Assembly: GCF_000315625.1 (NCBI RefSeq)
Contig: NW_005434665.1
Coordinates: forward strand, 238,893 to 302,892
From: Guillardia theta CCMP2712
Taxonomy: Eukaryota > Cryptophyceae > Pyrenomonadales > Geminigeraceae
Length of the DNA: 64,000 nt
Direction of reading: 5' to 3'
This document shows, piece after piece, positions 32,194 to 41,911 of this stretch. Each line of letters begins with the position of its first letter. Within the stretch, counting starts at the first letter, position 1. The translations under genes were made by a program, and so were the position numbers. The notes under the pieces are model-generated. The model ran no database searches. It was not told the DNA's origin and worked only from the letters and a program-made list of their open reading frames with translations.

Positions 32194-33738
32194 TTAAGGC
32201 TGCCTGTCGTCGCTCAGCAGCGGCTCCACGAGTGGGAGGAACGCTGGGACCTCGGGGTGGGGGAGCGCAGGGCCCGACAGTCCCTTCTCCTCCCCAGTCC
32301 CGTTCCAGCCTAGCGATCCGCCGCCCTCCCCCCATCCCACCTGGTGCGCCGCCGAGTCCTCCCGCACCTCGTGCTGCCCGAGGGGCGAGTAAGGCGCCTT
32401 GATAGAGTCGAGAGTCCACTCGAAGGGAGGATGGGAGTGAGCGAAGACGTCGGCATGTCCGTTGGCGATGGTGAGGTCAACCAGATCCTTCAGGAGGCTG
32501 TCCTCCTGCCCGCCCGAGTGCGCCTTGGCTGAGCTGAAATCGATCAGCAGCGCCTCTTGCTGGTGCAGGGGCACGTGCCCCTGCTCCTCCTGCTCCTCCT
32601 GCTCCTCCTGCTCCTTCTCGTCGTTGTTGCGTTCCTGATCTTGGCTCTCCTCAGGAGGTAATGTCTCCTGAGAGGAACCAGGTCCCGCGAGCATGTCCGC
32701 CGCTCTCCGCTGATCGTTGAGCTCCTGGAAGAACTTGGTCTGCAGAGAGCAGTCGTCATCCTCCTCCTCTTCCCGCCCCCCCGCCCCCTCTCCTCCCCTT
32801 CATCCCCGTCCACTCTCCCCCAACCTCCTCGCTCCTCCTCTCTCCCCAACATCCTCCTGCTCCACCTGCTTCTCCAACTCCTCCTCTGTCCAATCGAGCG
32901 ACTGATTCGACTTCCCGTTGTGCACGTGCATGGCCCAGCGCGTGGCGGAGGGGCCAAACCATTCCTCCTTCCATGGCGTCTCGTCCCTCTCCACCTCCCC
33001 GCTCAGCTGCGGACGTATGAGGAAGTGAAGAGAGAGAAGGTGCAGTTGGGGGAAGAGCAGAAGAGGAGAAGGTAATGACGATGGGGGCGAGGAGGAGGAG
33101 GTAGAGGAGGAGGAGGAGGAGGAGGAGGAGGAGGAGGAGGAAAGGGTTTCTTCCACCTTATCGTGGTCTCCTGTGATGCGCGAGTTCGGATCAGGGAGGA
33201 GGCCAGCATCGATGAAAACCTTGATGAGCATGTGGTTGCCCTGCGATGAATGATGAGAGAAGAGAGGAAGGGAGGAGAGGTGCGACTTACCTTAATGTAA
33301 CCTTTCTCATCTTTGAGATACATGGGCTATAGACAAGCATGAGGAACTGCCAGCGAGCTGGGGAGGAAGGGAACCAAGAGCGAGTGGGGGAATGGAGAGA
33401 GGAGGAAGAGGGAGACTGGGAGGGAAAGGAGGAAACTAGATGGGGTACCTTGTATACTGTTGTTTTCTGACGATTCGCCATCTCATTCAGCTCATCTCTC
33501 ATAGAGTAAAAAAGCCCCCGCATTGACATCTTGCTTTTCTTCTCCTCCTCCTTGCTCCGCTTCTCCTCCTCCTTGTCTAGCTCCGGCTGTCGAAAGATGC
33601 CGCAGTCAGACAGTGAGGAGCATCGAAAAGGGGAAGGAAGAAGGAAGAGGGGAGGCGGTGATGATAAGGAGTGACTGACTTCGTTCAAGGACAAGAAGCT
33701 GCAGGAGTTGAGTGGTGGTGGTGGTGGTGGTGGTGGTG

Positions 33739-33781
<43 letters not shown>

Positions 33782-36131
33782 AGGGCTGACCCGATCTCCA
33801 AATGAATCGTCGAAGGAGCCTTTTCCACTGGGCCCGTGAATGCTGAAGATTGAAAGCTCGAAAGGGTCATCAGCAAACTCCTGGTCCATGAAAGAAGCCT
33901 GACAAGCCAGTTAGCAATCGCGTCTCTCTCCATCCTGCCTCCTGGTTTGTCCAAGTCTTCCTCCCCCTTCATCATCCACGTCCTCTTCATCCTCTGGCTC
34001 TTCCTCCTCCTCCTCTTCCTCCTCCCCCCCCCCTCCCCCCACCTCTCCCCTTAGCTCATCACGTGGAGTACCTGAGTGCGCTTGCGGACCAGCACCTCGT
34101 ACATCTGCGATCGTTCGAACTCTGCCAGGAACTTGGCAATGTTCTTGCGATGAGATCGCGTGAACGCTTCCTTGTCAAACGTTGACACCCCGTCCTTGTG
34201 CTGCCGGACCTCTCAGGGTTTCGGAATCGTTGGAGAGTCAACAAACCTTGACGTATCTGCGGTAACTGCTGAAGACGCACAAGAAGAAATCAAGAAACAC
34301 GCTCGAGATCTGCAGACATGTGTCAGAGCAACTCATGCTCGAACATTTCTGCCATCCGCCCTCGCCCTGCCCTCTCTCCTCCCTACCCCTCCCCTTCTCC
34401 ATCTCCTCGAGCCTCACCGGTGCCCAGTCAGCATCCTTCCCGCTCATGTTGGACACGCACTTGGCAAGCGCGTTGACCATGGCGTCAAAGTGCTCATCAG
34501 GAAGGTGCTGGATGTCTTTCTCGTTGTAGCGAAGCCTTCCCTTGTCGAGGTCCACCATCACCACCTGGAGGCCTCGTCATTTCCCTTCTCAGCAGGCTCA
34601 AGAGATCTCACCTCTTCCATGGGCATCCCCTTAAGCTTCGGCAGCATCGAGATATGCATGCCGATGATGAAAGGCATCGGAGCACAGACGTAATCCAACA
34701 TCTTGGGGACTAAAATAGGAACGTAGATGTGCTGGAAATCTCGTTCAGAATACCACCCATTCTTCCTTCCTCTCCTCTCCCTTCCTCTCCTCTACCTTCC
34801 CTTCCTCTCTTCTCCCTTCCTCTCCTCCCTCTTCCTCCTCCACGTGTCACAAGCATCCTCCCAGCCGTCGGCTCACCTGCCATTCGAAGGGATACAAGAG
34901 CGAAGTCAGCGCGTGCGCGCAGTCCGAGAGGGTCGAGGGGCTGTTAGACAGGAGGATGATACGGCGCTCGGTCAACATCTGACCCGACAGTCAAGTTCAA
35001 CCCTCTCGCGTTCGCACCTTCTCACCAGGAAGAAGAGCATGACGACCTTGGAGATCGGCATGTTCTTGAACAGCGCGCACAGCCGATGGTCGTACCGGCA
35101 AGACGACGTATTGATGGGCCGCTCGATCACCAGCTCCGGTATGGTTGGGTGGATCCCATCCAGCAACACCCGGACTGTGTGTCCTGGTGCCGGCATCCCA
35201 ACCTCCTGAGACAGGTTCAGCCCGCAATCCTAGCACAGCAACTCATTCACTGCCACCTGAATCTTCTTCATAAGGGCGGCGACACCGTATACCCCCTTGC
35301 AGCCAAGAGCGATCTCCTCCGCAGCCGACAACATGTTGCAGAAGACCTTGTACCACGGGTTTCGGGTCAGGATGCAGGCAACCTCAGGCCCTGCTGGGGT
35401 GGAGTAGCGACGGCAGAAGCCATAGAGACGGTTGGAGTCGGAATCGGTCAACACAAAGGAGAAAGTTTCGCCAGCCTCCTTTGAATCATTCCTGGAGGCG
35501 AAGGGTCAGAGGGCAGGTGAGGGATCAGTCTCTGACCCTCACCCCTTGTGATTCTTGAGCTTCTGCGGGTCCGGGAAGGAGAAGTCAGGGACTGGCTTGT
35601 ACTGTAGCACGTTGGCGTTCTCCGGCGCGTAGCAGAACATCATGACGGGCATGAGGTTACCATCGCTCAAGGCTGTTGATGCAGAAACTATGAAGGCCTC
35701 AAACAGCCTCCCATTCTGAGATGTACACACGAAGAGTGTCAGCCGAAGGCAGAGTGAAGGAAGGAATGATCATGATTACGACGAATGCAGTTGTGTCTAC
35801 ATGTGCCGAACAAGTTGGGGAACAAGTTGCAGGAGGAAAGAAGCTCATCCAAGATGTGAGGTGATAGAGTGTCTTATCATCATGCGAAGATGGATAGACT
35901 TGAAGGAGGTCACAACAAGAGCGGAAATCGAGGAATGGTCGGGGTTGCGGCAGTTTGGCGGAAGAGAGAGTCGAGAGGAAGTTGGAAGGGAAAGGGAATA
36001 CATGGGGGGGGGGCGGAGGAAGGAGGCAGCAGGAGTCAGCATGATTCAGAATGAGTTAGTAGAAGCATGAAGGAGGAGAAGGAGCAGGAGCAGGAGGAAG
36101 CCGCGCACACGCGAACCTGCGCCTTGAGCAT
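32194..36131 (-). CDS. DENN-domain protein (probable Rab GEF)
   Basis: A long multi-exon gene with a tripartite DENN domain. uDENN: NGRLFEAFIVSASTALSDG (exon ending at 35718) and FVLTDSDSNRLYGFCRRY. cDENN: VMLFFL..LTERRIILLSNS.STLSDCAHALTSLLYPFEW, HIYVPILVPKMLDYVCAPMP and VVMVDLDKG. dDENN: FLDFFLCVFSSYRRYVK and FLAEFERSQMYEVLVRKRTQ. DENN domains activate Rab GTPases by nucleotide exchange in membrane traffic. Downstream exons are low-complexity: a poly-Ala/poly-Pro run from GCT and CCA codons at about 33710-33775, Lys/Glu-rich segments, and an acidic C-terminal exon ending at the stop 32194-32196. The 5' end is uncertain: a five-codon first exon at 36117-36131 (MLKAQ) joins in phase to the 35718 exon. 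Convergent with IF-2. Confidence 0.85.
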
Positions 36132-36955
36132 TACGGAGCAGCCGGGGGAAGAGCTCAATGCGTATGAGGGGGATGAGGTGCGTGGTTGTGATCAGAGGTG
36201 GTAGGGGTAGACTGAGAGATCAAGGTGTGGGTAGTCTAATAGGAAATTCATGGATTTAGGTGGGTAGGGGGTCATGGAATCAAATTGAAAGATGTACCAG
36301 GGGGTGGGTGACCTCTTGGCAGGATTGTAGGGGTGGGGGTAGAATTGATTGTACCATGACAAGGGTGGTCCAAAATAAAAAAGGGCCCACTATTCAAAGT
36401 ACCCCCTTAAATAGGGGGTACTTTAAAGTAAAAAAGGGGGTATTACTTCGGCTACAGTGGAAAATTGGGGTGGTTGTAGATCGGAAGGGAAAAGGGGGTG
36501 GTCATGTCTCCCCAGCAGTTCAAAAGGAAGCGACTCTCCCCCCAGGTCCTGGCTCCTTCCGTTCCCTTGCTGCTTCCCTTCCTGCCCTGCCCTCCGTCCC
36601 TCCCTCCTCGCCTCCCCTCCCTCCCACTGCCTCTCCCCTGCCCTGTCCATTTTCTTCCGCGCTCTTGTGCTCTTTGACTTGCTGACTTCGCTCGTAAACG
36701 GTTCCTCGTGCTCCGCAGTTCGTTTTTGCTCCATCGATGTACGTTTCTTGACCCAGCGGCGAAGTCATTTATTTGATATTTGTTCTACTTCACTCGGTGT
36801 CCATCTCGTTATTCAATCACCCCTTCTTCTTCCTTTTCTTCATTCTTTGATTCTTTTATTTCCTGCTTCACCTTCGAAAGGCCTCTACGTCCCTTTCTTC
36901 CACTGCAATATCTTGCCACCGTCAAGCTAGCACAGACAACCTTCACAACCGCAAC
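36132..36955. other. Intergenic, GGGGTAG-rich, amylase promoter
   Basis: About 36195-36480 is G-rich on the plus strand with many GGGGTAG/GGGGGTA words; 36540-36660 is pyrimidine-rich. It separates divergent genes (DENN minus, amylase plus) and must hold both promoters. No coding signal. Confidence 0.5.
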
Positions 36956-39600
36956 ATGACAAGCGAGCCTGTGGCTGGCCCCAGAATGCGTGCAAGCACA
37001 CCCTATCTTCTTCTCCTCCTCCTTGTGGGAGTGGTATCATCAACCACCATCACTTACTGCATCTCCGACTCGTGCTCCTCGTGTGTTGAAGACTCCAGAA
37101 TGATCGCAGGCCAGCATAGTAGTGCGACAGACAGAGCCTGTGCATCAGTGTCGCATCTTCGAGGAGGAGGAAGCTTGAGCAGCAGCATGATGTCTAGCGT
37201 TGCCTTCCTCTTCGGGCCCCGGCCACCCGAGCGGCTCGCAGCGAACAAGTGCCCGAGCAAGGAGAAGCAGAACACTTGTAACCGAAGGATCCGAGATCAG
37301 AAGCTGCGGCTGCCCTTTTGGTTGTCCTGGCTCTTCCGCCCCGGATCACGGCAGACGGAGAACTTCCCGGAGCCGGCAGCGGCAGTGATGCTCCAGGGTT
37401 TCGATTGGGACCTCCTCTCAACGAGGAACGAGGTAAGCGCCAAGTGCTGGCAGTGTCGGAAGTCTCTTGCCTGACTTGTTGCCTCTCAGCTGTACAAGCT
37501 GCTGCACAAGAACATCCCTTCCTTAGCTGCTGCCGGTTTCAACGTCATCTGGTACCCCCCACCCTCTGCTAGCGCGGACTCGCAGGGGTATCTACCAGGA
37601 CGATGGTACGAGATCCCTCACAAGAAAGAGCTTCAACGAGCGATCGAGCAAGGAGAGAAGTTCGGCATCGTCAGGTTGTGAACCTTGACAGGCTCCGGCT
37701 GGGCACTGACGGCGTGGTAGCATGGTCGACGTCGTGCTCAACCATCGGACTGGCAGCAAGATCAGCAATCAGGTGCGGCGGCGGGGATGAAGTGTGGTAT
37801 GTTGACTCGTGATACGTCAAAGACTTTCGACTGGACGCGTTTCGAGCAGCCCGACTGGGAGGAGTGAGCGGGACTGCCGCTTGTCGCTTCTCTGACCAGC
37901 TGCAGGTGGGCCATCGTACAGAACGACTGGAAGTGTCCTCCTGAGGAGCACCTGAAGTACTGCCCTGAGAACTGCACGTGCGGAGGGCTAGACACTGGGT
38001 ACACACAGCCCGATCAAAATCGCTTCCCCTTATTGCTGCGATGCAGAGAGAACGCTTGCTTCGCCCCTGACATCGACCATACGTCCCCGAGGGTGCAGGT
38101 AGCAACTGACCGCCGGCTGTCCCCCCGACGTGTCTGACATGCTGGGAAACGAGGCTGACATCGAGGCCTGGCTATCCTGGCTGCAAGAAGCCATCGGCTT
38201 CCATGCTTTCAGGTTCGACAACACCAAAGGTGCTCCTGGAGGCTTCTTCTCTCTCCTCACCCCCCCCCTTTCCCCCAACATTCTTTGCCCAGCTGAGCCC
38301 CACCTTCAGGATACTCCGGGAAGTTTGTGGCCAAGTACATCGACTCTGCCCAACCCTACATGAGCGTCGGGGAGTTCTTTGACACTAACAGGTACCCCGG
38401 AATCAGGGAGACGTCCCTTCAGTCGGCTGATGGGAAATGACAGGGACCTCCTGGAGTCTTGGATCAAGGAGAGCGAGGGGAAGGCGGTAAGACGTCTTGT
38501 CTTCGTTCCTGACAAGTTCTGATGGGTTGTTCCACAGAAAACGTTTGACTTTGGGTGATTGACAGCAACTTACGTTGTCATCTCTTCACTAAATGTTTCA
38601 CAGACTTCGTTACAAGCTCAAAGATGCTATCCACCAGGTGCTCCCAGTTTGGCCTTGCAATGGCGAGCAGACTCAGTTGGTGTTCAGGACGACTATTCTC
38701 ACATCATGGACACCTTCTTTGGTCCCATGATATGGTCTCAATCACAGGCTCTTCTCGCAATCATTGATGAAACCTCCGCAGGTACGCTACAGACAGCTCA
38801 GTCTCGTTCCTGGACAACCATGACACCGCCGGGTTGCTCAAGGATCGTTTCGGTCAGTCAATCGTTGAGTCTGTCAATGAGAAAGCATCTCCAACTCACC
38901 TGCCTCCTCCATGTTTTGCAGGGACCGACGATCAGATCGCCATGGGCTATGTCTTCATTCTCACCCACCCTGGCGTCCCCTGCGTGTTCTGGCAGGTCTG
39001 CAGCTCCATTCCTCTGCTCTGCCATGACGACCTGAGCACAGGATTGGTTTGGAAGCAACCAGCGCACGATCCGCGACCTTATCGCTCTCAGGCAGAGGGC
39101 CGGTATCACCGCGCACAGCAGCTGGAAGGTAGCTCTCAGGAGCAGCCGTTGCCTGCGTCCTAATCTAGTGGCAGGTGGAGGCTGCGACCAAGGGACTGTA
39201 CGCAGGATACGTTGGTGACAGGTCTGCCCCTCCTCCTCCTCCTCCTCCTCCTCCTCCTCCTCCTCCTCCTCCTCCTCCTCTAACGTCTCACCCCTTCAAC
39301 CTCAGTCTAGCTGTCAAGCTTGGGGGTGGGGAGTGGAGCCCTAACACAGGGAAAGCCACAAGAGAATGGGAGCGAGGAGCGTCGGGGAAGAACTGGTGCT
39401 GCTTGCTGCCCCATCCCCCCGCTGCCCGTCCTGACTCAGCAGCTTCTACAGGTGTGTGTGGATCAGGTCAAGCTCGAACGACAAGGACAAGTTGCAGCCA
39501 CTCGGTGCCCCTCCCTCTTTTCCATGACGCCGGCCCTTCCCTCCTCCCTTGTGCTCCTCCTGACTCTCTTCTTGCAGATGGACAACGATTCGTCGTGTGA
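36956..39600 (+). CDS. GH13 alpha-amylase with secretory leader
   Basis: A glycoside hydrolase family 13 enzyme cutting alpha-1,4 bonds of starch. A hydrophobic leader (YLLLLLLVGVVSS after ten residues) is followed by a Ser/Arg/Gly-rich segment with an LRGGG motif and SSVAFLFGPRPP. The catalytic barrel starts VMLQGFDWDLLSTRNE; then AAAGFNVIWYPPPS, GYLPGRWYEI, MVDVVLNHRTGS (region I), GFHAFRFDNTKG (nucleophile Asp), VGEFFDT (acid/base Glu) and FLDNHDT (third Asp). ILTHPGVPCVFWQ, DWFGSNQRTIRDLIALRQ and LAVKLGGGEW follow. About fifteen short exons. The order matches plant-type amylases. In cryptophytes starch lies in the periplastid space, which would fit a leader that enters the secretory route; that is inference. 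The last exon is uncertain: stops at 39600, 39703 or 39824 depending on phase. Confidence 0.88.
39223..39283. repeat. (CTC)n microsatellite in amylase intron
   Basis: A run of about twenty CTC units within the intron between the amylase exons VEAATKGLYAGYVGDR and LAVKLGGGEW. It is the polypyrimidine part of that intron. Confidence 0.9.
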
Positions 39601-39603
39601 GCT

Positions 39604-39675
39604 CCCGGCTGACCTCAGTTCGTCTCCCTCCTTCCTTCTCCCGGCTGACCTCAGTTCGTCTCCCTCCTTCCTTCT
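39604..39675 (+). repeat. 36-bp tandem duplication at the amylase 3' end
   Basis: Two perfect adjacent copies of a 36-bp unit (cccggctgacctcagttcgt...), at 39604-39639 and 39640-39675, immediately after one of the possible amylase stop codons. The length is a multiple of three, so it extends any frame open through it. Confidence 0.9.
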
Positions 39676-39789
39676 CCCTGCTACCCCGGGGAGTCTCGTG
39701 TAACATTTCAAGTATCTTCCTCAACTCTCATAAACTGCCGGACATACCACCACGTTACAAGTCATCGACACTGCAGCAGCCCCGCGGAC

Positions 39790-40829
39790 TCACTGAGTCA
39801 GTAATGAACTTCCGTACTCAGTAAGGTAGTACTACGGTATGCCGCGCCTACCGGGCCCCCCGTAATCCCGGCTTAGCCACTGAGGCCGCTACCAGCCTTC
39901 CGACTCGGACGGCATCCGGCGCGGCCTCAGTCACTGACGGTGCAGCCGCCCAGCGCGGCGATTCGGTCGGCCCGGGCCCGGGGCGCAGCCTATCCGGTGC
40001 CACCCTCAGTTATGTGCATGTGACAACTGGCAAGTTTTCTCGAAGTGACAAAATCCCGGCCGGCCCGCCCCGGCGCTGCTGTCCGAGCATCAGAGTACGA
40101 AAAGTTCCATCGGAATGCTCAAGATATTTTAGTTAACTCTTTATCAGTACCGTGATGAAGGGGTAGGGTAGTCCTGTGATGGCACTTGATAGAATCTCAT
40201 GAGGGGTAGGGTGATAAGAGAGGGGGGTGAAGGATGACGGGGGTCACCATGGTGGGGTACATTCTAGGACTCCTGTCAATTGTTTGACAGGTTGAAAGGA
40301 AAATTCCCTCAAAGAACTCTACAGGTAGGGGGTGGGGGTACGATAGGGTGGACGACCACAACGCAGAAGGGGTGCCGAAGATATTGGGGTAGGGTGAAGC
40401 TCGTCAAGGGTAGGGTCAGGGTCTGTCAAAAAGCGGTAGTGCACGGGGATATTCGAGGGATGTGGGTACCCACCCTAGGAATGTCTAATAAGTGGGGTGG
40501 GGGGTGTAATTCGGGGGTAGGTACAAAGGAAAGGGGTACAAATAGAGGACTATGAGGGGGTAGGGGGCATCGTAAGGATCCCATGAGGGGGGGTCCAAAA
40601 GGACCGGAAATAGCAACCAAGGAGGGGATGGCCCGCGCTTGGGTATTGGAGGATCGAAATGGGGTAAGGATTCCAAGTAGGAGGGTAGGGCCTGATAGCC
40701 TAATATCAGACTAGAGAAATCGATGAGGTAGAGGATCGGGGAGGGGGATAAGAACGGTCTGCATTTTTTTTTGCCTCTATTTCGGGAGCAGAGGGTTTTT
40801 TAGCGGAGGAGGACGAAGAACCGAACAAA
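39790..40829. other. Intergenic: GC island followed by GGGGTAG-rich DNA
   Basis: 39790-40090 is a GC island with CACTGAGTCAGTAA, CAGTCACTGAC, GGCCCGGGCCCGGGGC and related words. 40150-40700 is dense in GGGGTAG/GGGTGGGGG. The two spacer classes sit next to each other. No gene recognised; ORFs here are compositional. Confidence 0.5.
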
Positions 40830-41707
40830 ATGTTCCAGGTGACATGGCGGCATGAGGCTTGATGGGATGCTCGATGCGTGTTTGAGGGGGAGATATGGCT
40901 GGGAGAGGATGCTGGAAGTTGTGTTGGAAGTTGCGGGTGGTTGATTGACGGTGTCTCGGGCACGGACGAAATGAGTTTTGTTATGTTGAACGACGAAAGT
41001 GCGAGGGGTTGCTGTGTTGGTTCAGAGCTGATAGCTGCGGCGGAGTCACGAATCAAAGGGAGATTGTCTGGAGAGGAAAGTGGTCTAGATTGAAAGAGCA
41101 GAAATGTGTAGTGCGTATGAAAGTATCGAGTGTGTTTCAAGTTTGTACTTGCTAGTGATGGTGATTTTTCGTGGACGGTCTTGGTTGGTGAGGAACTTCC
41201 ATTGTGTAGTGGTGGCAAGAGAGCAAGAATGCTTTGATATAGAAAGAATGTAAATCTTCGTGATGTCGATGATGTTTCGTGCTCTGTGTGCTTGTTGGAA
41301 CTTCCAGCCTTCCGTAGGTCTGACTTGTGTGACAGGTCCTTGCCAAGGCTGTTGCCTCTTCTGTCGTCTCTGGAGTCGACACCGGATATGCTGGATCCAG
41401 CGGCTTGATGCCCCAGCAGTTCGTCTCCAACAACCAGCCATGCGGCTTCATCTGCTATGGCTTCGGTGAGTTCGACGGACAGGGCTCTGGCCACGACTTC
41501 TCCGGCAACGTAAGTGAAACTCTCTATCTTGTCTTCACTCTTCCGTTCCATAGTGCTCGTTTCTTTCTCCAACCTTGATCTTTTGCATTCTCTCGTGCTC
41601 GACTTTCTTACTGACTGTTTGTGCAGGACTGGCACCCCGCCTTCGGCTTCGTCAACAACTGCGACGGTGCCCGCTCCCACTCCTACTGCGATTACCGCCA
41701 GCAGTAA
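40830..41707 (+). CDS. Small Gly/Asn/aromatic-rich protein, strong codon bias
   Basis: Three exons join in phase 0: 40830-40838 (only MFQ), 41336-41509 and 41627-41707, giving 87 aa. The first intron is 497 nt, long for this window. The product starts MFQVLAKAVASSVVSG, then has Gly/Ser/Asn/aromatic-rich sequence with four cysteines (PCGFIC, NNC, SYC), GEFDGQGSGHDF, and ends CDYRQQ. Codons end almost only in C or G, as in the small gene at 27912, suggesting very high expression. There is no conventional signal peptide. I do not recognise the family. The three-codon first exon is chosen because its donor (CAG|gtgaca) and phase give a conserved-looking Met start; other starts are possible. Confidence 0.6.
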
Positions 41708-41911
41708 ACCGATTTAAGACGTATGGGTGAAATTTTGTAAAGTGCAACTGCGAATTTTATCTCAAGTTCTTCACTCAGTGAACTATGTCTATGTGGACTC
41801 AAAACTCGCATCCTTTCACCATCGAATCTGCTGTTGTGACACTGTACATGAGGACGTGCTGATCGCAGCGATCACACATGAACCTTGAGCAACTGTGTGG
41901 CAGCGCACGGA

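Noticed and set aside
32733-33231. Extra Ser-rich coding exon of the DENN gene across the GAG/GGA run at 33090-33145
   Set aside because: The Ser run follows DKVEE and is better explained as intronic TCC repeats; no conserved sequence follows in that frame.
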